Shown: positions 22,582 through 32,318 of the stretch, one piece after another | How the letters are laid out: the number at the start of each line of letters is the position of its first letter | How positions within the stretch are numbered: position 1 is the stretch's first letter | From: Trichobilharzia szidati | Taxonomy: Eukaryota > Platyhelminthes > Trematoda > Strigeidida > Schistosomatidae | Assembly: GCA_944472155.2 (NCBI GenBank) | Contig: OX235279.1 | Coordinates: 120,396,110 to 120,460,109 of the forward strand | Direction of reading: 5' to 3' | DNA length: 64,000 bases | Notes under the pieces: model-generated | What the model was told of the DNA's origin: nothing | The model's database searches: none | Seen by the model: the letters and a program-made list of their open reading frames with translations, nothing else | Program-made: the position numbers and the translations under genes

Positions 22582-22785
22582 TTGAAGTTTTTCAAATTCA
22601 CGTAGAACAAGCCGGATTAGAGTTAGTTCATCCTTCGGTAGTAGGTAGGTTTCTGTTGACGACTCTTCAAGATCAAATTCTTGATGCTTTTCAAAGAGAA
22701 ATTGAACCAATGTATAGACATTTTCTTGATGGTCTAGATTTGATTGTGGATTCGGTCCAATAAACACAAGTGAGCAGTCTGACAT
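22582..22785 (-). CDS. First coding exon (start codon) of an unrecognised minus-strand host gene
   Basis: The ATG at 22785-22783 opens a 204-base, 68-codon exon encoding MSDCSLVFIGPNPQSN, DHQENVYTLVQFLFEKHQEF, then a Glu/Ser stretch and LPKDELTLIRLVLREFEKLQ. It ends in phase 0 at the donor GTTTGT. A stop follows two codons past the donor, so splicing is needed. The start was chosen because it is the first ATG of the frame. The protein seems soluble and helical, with no signal peptide. All four confident exons share phase 0, which supports one gene running from here leftwards past 8767. Function unknown. Confidence 0.6.
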
Positions 22786-22799
22786 GCTACTGTTGGCAG

Positions 22800-23175
22800 T
22801 AACTGTCTACTAAATAATTACAGAATGCCAAAGGAATGACTTGTACAGCAGTAATTTCCAACTACAAATGAGTTAAATCCAAGAGTAGAAAATGTCAGAA
22901 CACTAACTTCCATCTGTAATGAAAGGAAAAAAACATACAAAGCAAAACAGTGATATAAAATGCATCAGTAAGGAAACTTACATAATTAAAATGCAACCTA
23001 TATTTGTTAGCGTTTTCATACTCACTACAAAACTGAAGTTAAGGAACGAGACGGATTCGAAGACGAAGTTAGGCGATTGGTTGAATTAGGACGCAATAAC
23101 AACAAACAGCATTTCTAATTGTAGTTTCTCGCTACGAACCCACTAATTACAGTTGGGTTCTACTGAAATGTACCA
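22800..23175. other. Upstream region of the minus-strand gene
   Basis: This would contain the promoter and 5' untranslated sequence of the minus-strand gene. I see no clear TATA box or other element. Confidence 0.3.
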
Positions 23176-23353
23176 ATTATGGGTAAAATTTATTTTGATA
23201 AAGTCTCACAGTGTTAAGCAGTAATATTTGCTGGTGACGCTTTGAGCATAATTTATTGCTCATAATCATATCAAGGTACTCAAAGTAAAAGTTATCAGTA
23301 AATATTACTGTATAACACTGTGAGACTTTATCCAAATAAATTTTACCCATAAT
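23176..23353. repeat. Palindromic PLE-end element with hammerhead-like centre
   Basis: A 178-base inverted repeat. The left arm ATTATGGGTAAAATTTATTT and onward through CTCACAGTGTTA is mirrored by the right arm ending AAATAAATTTTACCCATAAT, with arms of about 55 bases. The centre holds the minus-strand hammerhead-like layout at 23229-23274 with stem II GAGCA/TGCTC, but here the conserved GAAAC has decayed to AAAGC. The outer flank ATACTCTACCACAGTGC matches the one beside 20460. Confidence 0.65.
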
Positions 23354-23399
23354 GGAATTATACTCTACCACAGTGCAAAAGTTTTATTCTTATATTAAA

Positions 23400-24435
23400 T
23401 GTATCAGTTAGCACATATATTTAATACCTATATTCGGTGTTATTCAACTGATCGAGATTATATATTATTTGCAATAACAATTGGAAAACCATTTCCTTAT
23501 GTAGGCCAGTAAAAGATGAGAATGAATCCGTGAAATCTTTGACTGCTGCTTAGAAGGTTGTTAAGAAGTGTGAATATGTGGCAGGAATCCTCAAGATGTT
23601 AATAACCGATAACTGAAAATCTCCGAAGTGTCCGAAATTGATCACAATGGTACTGATTTTTGGAATCTTAAGTAACCCTACTAGTTATTGTTTCAAGCCC
23701 CTTCTCCAGTCACTTCTTACATTTAAATTTTATAAGTTTATATATGTAGAATACCATTCAAAAACACAATGAATAACAAATACCGGATAGAGTGCGTGCA
23801 CTTGATAATGCCAGCATACACTTCACTTTTGAGTACATAAAGCTTTATCTGATACCTCCATAGGGTCCTTTAATTGCAGCTAGCGTCCACACATACTTTT
23901 CAGTAGATTGGCAGTTAAATTCGAATGTTTGGTTACAATACTACGGGGAAACAATTTGCAAACTTTAAATAACTGGGTTTAAAATCTACTAAACACGAAT
24001 CAAATAATGATTCTGAAAATGTTTCAGACAAAACGAAATTGCTGCTTGTGATTGCAGTATGACCAACTTTACTCCAGTTTTAAATGGTAGTGAAAAAGTA
24101 CCGGACTCAGCAGAAAGGTGATATAGTTCTCATACATCAGGTCAAAACGTCTGATGTGCCTGAAACTTTAGCCCAATGTTACTTGGTGGATGATGACTAT
24201 CAGTGGAATCCAGCACGCGCATTTTGTTCCATTAGGACCAGCATCTGGATGTACCTGAAATTCCCAGTAAGTGGTGTTCCCACTGAGACCAGAACACGAC
24301 ACTCATCGCTTCAAATGCCATAGAGTTACTTACTAAACCACTTGGTCCACAAGAGACATCTCCTATGTAAAGGTAAACATGAATCTTTGATTCCACTGTT
24401 AGTCATCATCCACCAAATCACCTCATGTTAATCCT
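23400..24435. other. Region without a recognised gene
   Basis: No exon supported. Bases about 24180-24360 look like part of a dispersed repeat (short words recur elsewhere in the window) but box A and box B cannot both be placed, so no SINE call is made. Confidence 0.35.
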
Positions 24436-25390
24436 CAGATATTGAATTCCCTTATCATCCTGCGTCAGTTCTTCTCTCCCACTTTAGTGGATGATAAGGG
24501 TATTTTTGGTGTACTTTAAAGTTTCTCTAGCTATTGGTTTGATTTTCCGAGAGAGGGTTGTTGACCCCTCGCTCAACCTTCTTTTTTTCACCTTCGGATC
24601 GGCTATTGAATGCACAAACCGAACGGGTTACTCTTATGCATTAGGTTGAGACAACCGTACTCTTAGCCGCTTATTAGGATAATTTACTGCAAATAAACAG
24701 TTTCACTCTTTTAAATGTAGAATCAATCGGTAGACATGGCTACACTTCTTGTTAAATACGTGTTTTATGTTAATTCAAATGAACTGTCCTCAAGATTTGA
24801 CAGAATAGTTCTAAAATATTTGGGTGCCGAGTGAGAAGTAGACATTTGTAAAAATTATATTTGTAAAATCTCAGCGAGTAATTCCAACGTTTCGTTTGGC
24901 AATCTGGTCCGAACTTCTTCAGGGAACTAATCGAAATTAACATAACAGAGGTTTATATATAAAAGGAACATCATCTGTTTTAAAAACTTTGTCCAAACAT
25001 GAGTCATTCAACAAGTATAATAGACAAAATCTTATGAGCTGTGATCAAAATTTGACCTCGGACTTACAAATATTGGTCTACCTTTGTTAAACACTTTAAA
25101 CAGTGTGTATGTGTGTGTGGGTAAACAGTTGTAAAACATTTCTTAACGTCTACACGAGTTTATTGATTAGTCATTACTTCACACTTATTACGTTATGCCA
25201 ACTTCTGCCTCTTCTCTAACTTCCAATTAGTCATCCCTTACATTACATTTTTCGAGGATAAATTTTGTTCAGTTTCTGATTGGTCTAATGACTTTGTTAA
25301 ATATAATTACGACTGTTCAGCTTTTGAAAAATGAATCGTCGAAAAAAATTTTTTTTCGCTGTTAACGTCTTTTAATATGACAATTGTTGG
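24436..25390 (-). mobile_element. Long copy of the dispersed non-coding repeat (minus orientation)
   Basis: Bases 24436-24860 match the reverse complement of 15375-15775, and 24760-25375 match that of 11513-12165. This is therefore the fullest copy in the window, about 950 bases, and the other two are overlapping parts. It is non-coding and carries the CTGAAGA hammerhead-like motif at 24879-24929 (minus). Its 5' side shares the word CCAACAATTGTCATATT with the split RT at 11496-11512. It could be a non-autonomous element or the terminal repeat of a PLE. Confidence 0.6.
24879..24929 (-). ncRNA. Hammerhead-ribozyme-like motif (CTGAAGA core)
   Basis: Same sequence and fold as 11957-12007 apart from stem I, where both strands can form seven pairs. 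It has core CTGAAGA, an extra A, stem II GTTCGG/CCAAAC with one mismatch, GAAACGTT, and stem I TAGTTCC/GGAATTA. Confidence 0.45.
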
Positions 25391-25394
25391 AACG

Positions 25395-26165
25395 TTGTTG
25401 TTGAACGATAATAAAGACTGCGCTAATTAGTAATGAGAATATCGATCGTGCTGTTTTAGGTAAAAATAGCTGTCACACTTGTAGTTAAGTTACCATGATA
25501 GATGTTGGTTTTAGTGATACTGCACCGTGGGAATTTTCGTTCATATATGTAGCGGCGAATACGACCAAGATCATACGGTGCACTGTCACGGTCATGACCA
25601 CTTGTGCTCTGGCGCAACTATGACCGAAGGTAATGTACGTATGAAACGACAAGCCGAAATCTCGCTAAATCCTAGCACTATACGAAGGAATATTCACTGC
25701 GCTTTAAGAGTTATTCCATAGAGTCTTAAATTGCCAGCTTTTTAAAAAGTAAAACCAATCACCCAAAATGCATTGCTTGCCGCGGCATTGGTTGAAATAT
25801 TTGTGATTGCTGCAGACAAACAAAGACGAAGGATCAAAAGACAAGTTTTCACAATCATTCACGACTGTAATCTTATATTATGTTCTCATAAGACAGACAA
25901 TGCAACACTTATTTTTACAGCTCTGTGAATGCATGCAAGACAATCTTCACAATATGATGCGAAACATTTTGTTTCACACGAGTGACACCACTCTGTAGTT
26001 TGGAAACAAAAGCAGAAAATCATGTGATATTGAAGCGAGGTGATTGAATTCGCTGTATTGAGAGAGCTCAGGAGTGAAAGAGATTCAGCTGTTAGCAACT
26101 GTCAACTTAGGCTTGCCAGCGTCTTCCAACAAATAATAGTACTGCAAAGGATCCAATCGGTCACG
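25395..26165. other. Unique flank left of the assembly gap
   Basis: No match to the tandem unit was seen here, so the array must begin inside or at the gap. ORFs such as 25527-25721 (His/Cys-containing) show no recognisable family. No splice context is convincing. Confidence 0.4.
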
Positions 26166-26658
26166 NNNNNNNNNNNNNNNNNNNNNNNNNNNNNNNNNNN
26201 NNNNNNNNNNNNNNNNNNNNNNNNNNNNNNNNNNNNNNNNNNNNNNNNNNNNNNNNNNNNNNNNNNNNNNNNNNNNNNNNNNNNNNNNNNNNNNNNNNNN
26301 NNNNNNNNNNNNNNNNNNNNNNNNNNNNNNNNNNNNNNNNNNNNNNNNNNNNNNNNNNNNNNNNNNNNNNNNNNNNNNNNNNNNNNNNNNNNNNNNNNNN
26401 NNNNNNNNNNNNNNNNNNNNNNNNNNNNNNNNNNNNNNNNNNNNNNNNNNNNNNNNNNNNNNNNNNNNNNNNNNNNNNNNNNNNNNNNNNNNNNNNNNNN
26501 NNNNNNNNNNNNNNNNNNNNNNNNNNNNNNNNNNNNNNNNNNNNNNNNNNNNNNNNNNNNNNNNNNNNNNNNNNNNNNNNNNNNNNNNNNNNNNNNNNNN
26601 NNNNNNNNNNNNNNNNNNNNNNNNNNNNNNNNNNNNNNNNNNNNNNNNNNNNNNNNNN
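26166..26658. other. Assembly gap (493 N)
   Basis: An undetermined stretch abutting the tandem array. The junction between unique sequence and the first repeat unit is hidden here, and the true copy number cannot be read. Confidence 0.99.
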
Positions 26659-26703
26659 TCACTCTCCTAATATGACTTGTATGGTTTGTTTTCTTTTCAT
26701 CAG

Positions 26704-28390
26704 TCACCACGGGACTTATGATGTCGTTTTACGAGCAGGCTCAAGAGAAATATATGCTCATCGGTTTGTCTTGGCAGCCCATTCACCATACTTCGAAGCC
26801 ATGTTTCGGTGCCCAATGAGGGAATCGCGTTCGTCATACATTGAGCTTCATGGCATTGAAGCTACCGCACTTATTCAATTAGTTGAATATATGTATACTA
26901 GTGGTATGTTCACGATTAGTGTATATTGTTAGTGTGAAGTTATATATTATTGAATCTTTCCATTGTGAATTCTACTGCAATAAACAGCAATATATTCTGA
27001 CAGATCACAACTACCGTTGTTTTGAGACAATCAATAAGACTCTCCGAACTTAGTCTACTCTATAAACATGATTATTTACAATGGTGAGCGAACTGGTAGT
27101 TTTTGGAAGGGTGAGACTGGATTCTCAAAGGCACTGCTATTGACTCATCGAGATGTCTTACTTCATGTATGTTCTATTCACTTCTAAACGTTGAGTGTTT
27201 GCAGACTTAGTTAGTTTTTATGCAGATTTCTTCACCAGTTGTGAAAAGCAGGTAGCACTGGACAGATGTCTCGTCCTAGTGTGCGACTCGGCTGAAGCGT
27301 GATTTCCAGTGGAATGCTTTATCGGTTTGTGTTGACATCTACACTGACAGTCGTATTTATGCTCCCCAAAGTATTATAAAAATTACCTAAAGATAATTAT
27401 TGTTCAGGGTAAAATATCTGATCACATGGTATACGTGAGGTACTCATATCTCTTAGGCTGTCTAATTTCAAATTTTCATGCGTCTATGTGGTGCTTTGTC
27501 TTACGTTATTTTAGAAATCAGTGTGACGGAAGACAATGTGCAATCTCTATTACCAGCTGCAGACTTTTTACAGCTGACAGTTGTTCGTGACAAATGCTGT
27601 GAATTTCTCGAATCACATCTTCATGTCAGTAACTGTTTGTCTATTCGAAGGTTCGCTGTTTTCTATAACTGTTCCAGTTTACTTAAGTCCTGTGAAAGCT
27701 TCATCATACGCAATGTCAGGTACGTTTATTTCTTCCCCACAGTTGACTTTCAGGAGTGTTTCTGTCATTAAATTGATTCGTATTTGGTTTTAAACTCCTA
27801 ACCTGCACTACAATGATTGGGTGGCTTATTATCTGTCAACACGAACAAACTTATCAGTTTGAGTATTGAGATCATCCGTACAGCACTAGGGGTCATTTAG
27901 AGGATAAAGTGATTACAAAAGTCCCCTTAAATAAGACTTTCGAAGGTTGGCAGTTTTTTCCGCGGTTACCACCTCCTACCTATTAGGTAAGAAAATTAAG
28001 GACAGTTCAGCGGAGAATATTTGCTTTATTTAAGATGTCATCTTTAGAGGCTGAACATCAAGTAAATATTTTCGCTGAGTCAAGTTTCATTTATTTAAGC
28101 AGGAGACTTCAATAATTTGTGGGAAGGAAAATAATATACCTAGTATCTGGTGTTTAGAATAGACCATATTTGCTGCATCTAGCTTTCCATTCAGAGAAGC
28201 TTTACTAATCGCTATTTTCTGAATATTAACCATCCATCTTCAATTCTGTTTCAGGAAAGTATTGGCAGAAGATGAGTTCTCAGAACTGGATCCAGATGGA
28301 ATTTTGGAATTTGCTTCTATCTTCATCTCACGCATCCCACTCTACAACCTCCTTCGAAGCTATGCTCGGGTGGTTAGGTTGTTCTCCTAA
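26704..28390 (+). pseudogene. Kelch-like BTB-BACK gene piece, copy 1 (exons 26704-26903, 27515-27719, 28255-28390)
   Basis: Exon 1 follows the acceptor TTCTTTTCATCAG and encodes the BTB domain from HHGTYDVVLRAGSREIYAHR through VLAAHSPYFEAMF, MRESR and LVEYMYTS. Exon 2 adds ISVTEDNVQSLLPAADFLQL, CCEFLESHL and NCLSIRRFA, the BTB end and BACK start. Exon 3 adds KVLAEDEFSELDPDGILE. Donors GTATGT and GTACGT and the phases (1, then 2) fit exactly. BTB-BACK proteins of the KLHL family recruit substrates to Cullin-3 ligases. At 28310 one extra T shifts the frame: the old frame ends at 28388-28390, while frame +1 keeps BACK residues LLLSSS...SFEAMLGWL (28311-28376), and a third frame at 28397-28480 keeps EDNFKEFPEMFDLLF. 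The first BTB exon and kelch repeats are absent. A short protein ending at 28390 is possible; I judge a pseudogene fragment more likely. Confidence 0.75.
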
Positions 28391-28399
28391 GTATAAATG

Positions 28400-31300
28400 C
28401 ACGACGAAGATAACTTCAAAGAATTCCCTGAGATGTTCGATCTTCTTTTTTGGTACAGAAGAGTCGATGGCTTTTTCAATTCTTAACCCTTGTGTTACGG
28501 TATATTTGATTGCGGTTCTTAATCATTACTTATTTCTCTGACAACGCCGACCACGCATCACCTGCCAACATTCAAATCGAAAAAATCCTAAGCGGTGACT
28601 TATTCTTTCTGGTGCTGTTGTCATTGATATTTTTATATTTTGTTTCTATTTTTGTAAATGCGAAATACAGACAATTCTACTAAATCGGAGATTCTGAATT
28701 CTGTCCTCTGTCCTCCGTTTTTGGTTGACTGGTTTATTGGTATTCAGTCTATGCGGACTGCAATTAAAAACAAACGTTACATTTTGGTGTCGCTATGGTG
28801 AGTTTCATCTTCAGATTTACCGTGTTAAATCCCAGATTGTGTTAAATGATCTGATATAAGGAGTTGGTCTAAGAATATTCGAGATGGCAAAAGTGGAGTT
28901 CACTTCATTACTACTGTTAGACTAAAAGCATGTAATCCACTGAAGGCTCTCTTATTTATTTATTACAAATACGCCGATTTCATGTGGGGACATTCTCAGT
29001 CGCACATAAGAAGCCAGGCAGTTTTCATACTTACCCCATTGGTGAATCACGTTTACAGTCTATAAGAATGTACAATGATTCACTGACGAATACTGTTCGT
29101 CACAGTCTACCTCTTGTTGATAGTGTCAACATCCCTTTGAAATCTTAAATTCGTAACAATTAGAGCCTATGATAATAATAATAATAATGGCAGTAATTAA
29201 TTCAAAAATGCATAAGTAGTATCAAATTAGATTACTGGAGGTAGAGAGTGACCGGTGAATTCCGAAGCATAAATCAGAAAATAGGTTGTCATTTGTACAA
29301 CTTATGCTTAGTACATTGGTCGATCATGCAGGGAGAAAAATGCTTGAGGAATTCAGTCGACTTAAGAATACATACATTGAGCACTTAATAATAAATCTTG
29401 TTTCTTCTGACGATGCAATAACTCATCTTTTGTTTTCTGTGATCTCCGTTCATAGTTTGTTATTAGGTTACAGTTTGTGAGAAATACGTTCTCTCTCTGA
29501 GATACAGGTACAGTGTCGAAATACATAAAGCCATGCATAGGTTAACAGACGAACGAGGTATCCTGCTGTTAGTTTCTTTAGTTTAGTATTATACGGTACC
29601 GAGTGAGTGAAGGTATGTGCAAGAGTTTGAAGTATTTGCACTGCATATTATTAGAATCTCAACTTCAGCCTTTTATTCATCCGACCTGGAGAACAGAATG
29701 CATCATTTGCATACACTGCAGCTAGACATCTGTTGCAGGCAATCATACGTGCATACAACGTTTGCGCTTGTACATATATATAAGTGTTACTTGCATCATT
29801 GTCCTTGAATATGTTGATCAAAATGAAACCCTTGAAATATTTAATAATACTCATCGATCAATTGGTTTCACTGAAGAAATGAAATCAGAAGGAGGATTTC
29901 CAGTTTTCGATTTCAGTTCGAGTTGAACTGATGGAGCAAGCGAGAGATCAGTCCACTGTAAATCCGAATAGAATGGGTTGCTGACTAACTTCACTGACTA
30001 GGCGTGTTCATTGAAGTCTCCAAGAGGAGAAACTGCACAGCACCTTGTCCTTATACATCATTCCGCAAAGATAGCTACACCACGCTTCCAAACTTCTCTG
30101 ATTATCACCTACATATTTTGGTGAACTGGATTGTTTCATGAAGTTGTCTATCATACTAACTTAAATAGAAGAACAAAAGATTCAGCGAAGAGTCTCTTTC
30201 CGGCGAATTCATTCACTTAGCTCTACAATCACATTTGTCTGCAATTATTGTGTGTGTATGTGCGTGTGTAGGTTGGGATTGTCAAACAAGCATACAAACA
30301 AGTCAGGGTTATTGTTTACGTCATCAAGATGTTTCAGAAATGTGGTGAATAATCAAATCTTAACTGTGTACCCACCCAATCATCTACAAAGTCGAAGGAA
30401 GCATCCGTAGAATGATAATTTTCCGTGTAATTCGCACTGCAGAGGCCTCAGTGATCCGGAAAGAAAACCGTGATTTATGTACACAGAAGAAACTTCTCCA
30501 CCTCCTCCTTCTACCTTGAGTATAATTCCAACTTCTACTATCCTGTTAGTAATGCTTTTCTGAATTTCCTTATGACTTCTTAGTGTCATCTTTATGTCTC
30601 TGGATTCTGTCGAAACTGTGGCATCTTTGGTCGAGTAAAGAGCCTTTACGAACACGCTGAGCGACCTTCGTAGCCATGTTAACGGAAGTGCCAAATATGC
30701 AGATAGGTACTGATATTATGAGGCCACCCACAACTTCAAAAGGAAGCAGCCGATACACATTAATGATGATCGGCTATTTTACCAAACGATGTAAAGTAGT
30801 GCCATTGTAACGGGAAGATACAGCTGCCTTCGACGGTGTGTTTGTTAGCCACTGGATATCTGTCTTCTGGTTATCACAATCATTGTATTCTAGTTGTGGC
30901 GCGTTCTTCGGAAGTCGACTTACTCCTGATGTCAGCAATGCATTTGACATTCAGAAGACTCACGCGAAGGAAAAGATCCAGAGGATCATGTTAACTGATC
31001 AGTCAAGAACGTACTTCTTGCTTTACTCTGCCAGCGCCTCCTCACCTATTACTCTCCAGTTCATTCACCAATAGGTTTTTATCGTCCCTTGCTTTTGCTT
31101 GATAATGAATCACGTCTCTTAGTTGAGGTTCACACACCACTTCTAACTTTTGAGCAGGTAGATCATACCTCTTATGTTCGAGAATTTCACAGCCTCCCGG
31201 TATTAAATTAGGATCAACTGTAGTCATCAGGCTATCACCAGAAAAATATCCATGATCCGCAAACATGTCTGACTCCACCACCAATCTGAATCATGCTCAA

Positions 31301-31590
31301 TTTTCCGCGTCCCATGGCATGAGTTATTTAAAATCATGCGGGCACGCCCTCAAAATGCCTCTTTGTTGTTAGCAACAATCAGTTGAGACTTTAAGGTAAA
31401 TCTTCGCAAAACAATCTTACCAGCTGAGACCAACCAGCATCTATCTGTGTGTAGCTCCAGCTGCTGGAATAACAAGTTATCTAGTCAGAAACTTGATGCT
31501 GAAAACAGTGTCTCTCGAGAAAATAAGGCAGTGTAATGGAGTAAAATCTTATTTGATGAAACACTAACCAGTGTTCTGTTTTCTTTCCCT
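28400..31590. other. Unit sequence without a recognised gene (copy 1)
   Basis: Holds degenerate BACK codons to about 28480, an (ATA)n tract at 29170-29190, and several unclassified ORFs (30380-30694 and 31042-31284 on the minus strand, among others) that persist in all four copies only because the copies are nearly identical. Bases about 30165-30240 match, in reverse complement, about 34185-34260. These may be terminal repeats of the plus-strand PLE in opposite orientation. Confidence 0.4.
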
Positions 31591-31594
31591 GCAG

Positions 31595-31686
31595 AGAGAG
31601 ACTCTGAAATCAATTCCTTGGCACAGCAGCAAGAACAATTTTTGAAGCTCTCAATAACGGGGACAAAATGGATGACAGACTGTTAA
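31595..31686 (+). CDS. Candidate short terminal exon (copies at 41935, 52275, 62636)
   Basis: A strong acceptor, TTTCTTTCCCTGCAG, precedes an open frame (after two bases completing a codon) encoding RDSEINSLAQQQEQFLKLSI and about ten more residues to a TAA at 31684-31686. It is Gln-rich and coding-like but very short, and its partner exon is not known. In copies 2-4 one Ala codon reads Thr (GCA to ACA). Confidence 0.3.
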
Positions 31687-32318
31687 GTTTTGTTCTGCAC
31701 ACTCTGAATTCACTTTGTGCTGAATACATACTTCTTACCTAGCTTGAATTTCGTCTGACAGTCTGTTTGTCACGGATGCAGCGTACCTACTCAGTTCTGG
31801 CTGCGAAGTTTATATCACTGCCAGGATATGTTAGAGTGTATCTGTAGCATCATATGCATTCAGGTTAACTTCTGCATTTCGGAAATATGTTTCTACGTTG
31901 CCAGTCTGGGAAATAGGACCAGATAAACCTGTTCGCTGTTCACTATGATAAGCATAAATTTCGGAATCTGGTCAAGTAGTAATAATAATTTAGTAATGAT
32001 ACGCAAAATAAAAAAGTAAAAAAGAAACAAACTCGCAGTATTGAGGCGAGAGTTCCTCTGAGGACTCACTAATTCAGACGATTGAGTTGAGTTCACGAGC
32101 AAGAGAGACTAATAGCTTTCTGCTCAACTGTAATTATTTAGCGTAGAGTAGAAATTAGTGGGTAAGGTAGGTCAGAAAAATAATTAGAACGTCTAAAATA
32201 CAAAATATATTTTCGGACTGATTCTGTACAGCGAGGATGTCTAATTGGCTAGCCAACCGAAGTTAACACGACAGCGCTGTATATGGCACAAGTACTTGAC
32301 CGCTTACCTTCAATTCAG

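Noticed and set aside
26040..26710. Open frames of about 200 codons across the gap on both strands
   Set aside because: Nearly all codons are N; they have no meaning as genes.
26704..28390. LZTR1-like or other C-terminal BTB protein
   Set aside because: The AHR.VLA..S.YF.AMF, VTEDNVQ.LLPAA.FLQL and CCEFL...L...NCL.IR.FA words fit the N-terminal BTB-BACK of KLHL proteins better.
28272..28541. 89-codon ORF starting ATG inside exon 3 as an independent gene
   Set aside because: It is the +1 frame of BACK exon 3; its useful part is only the BACK remainder at 28311-28376.
30380..31284. Minus-strand ORFs of 104 and 80 codons in each unit as genes
   Set aside because: No motif or splice context was found, and conservation between copies only reflects the near identity of the whole unit.
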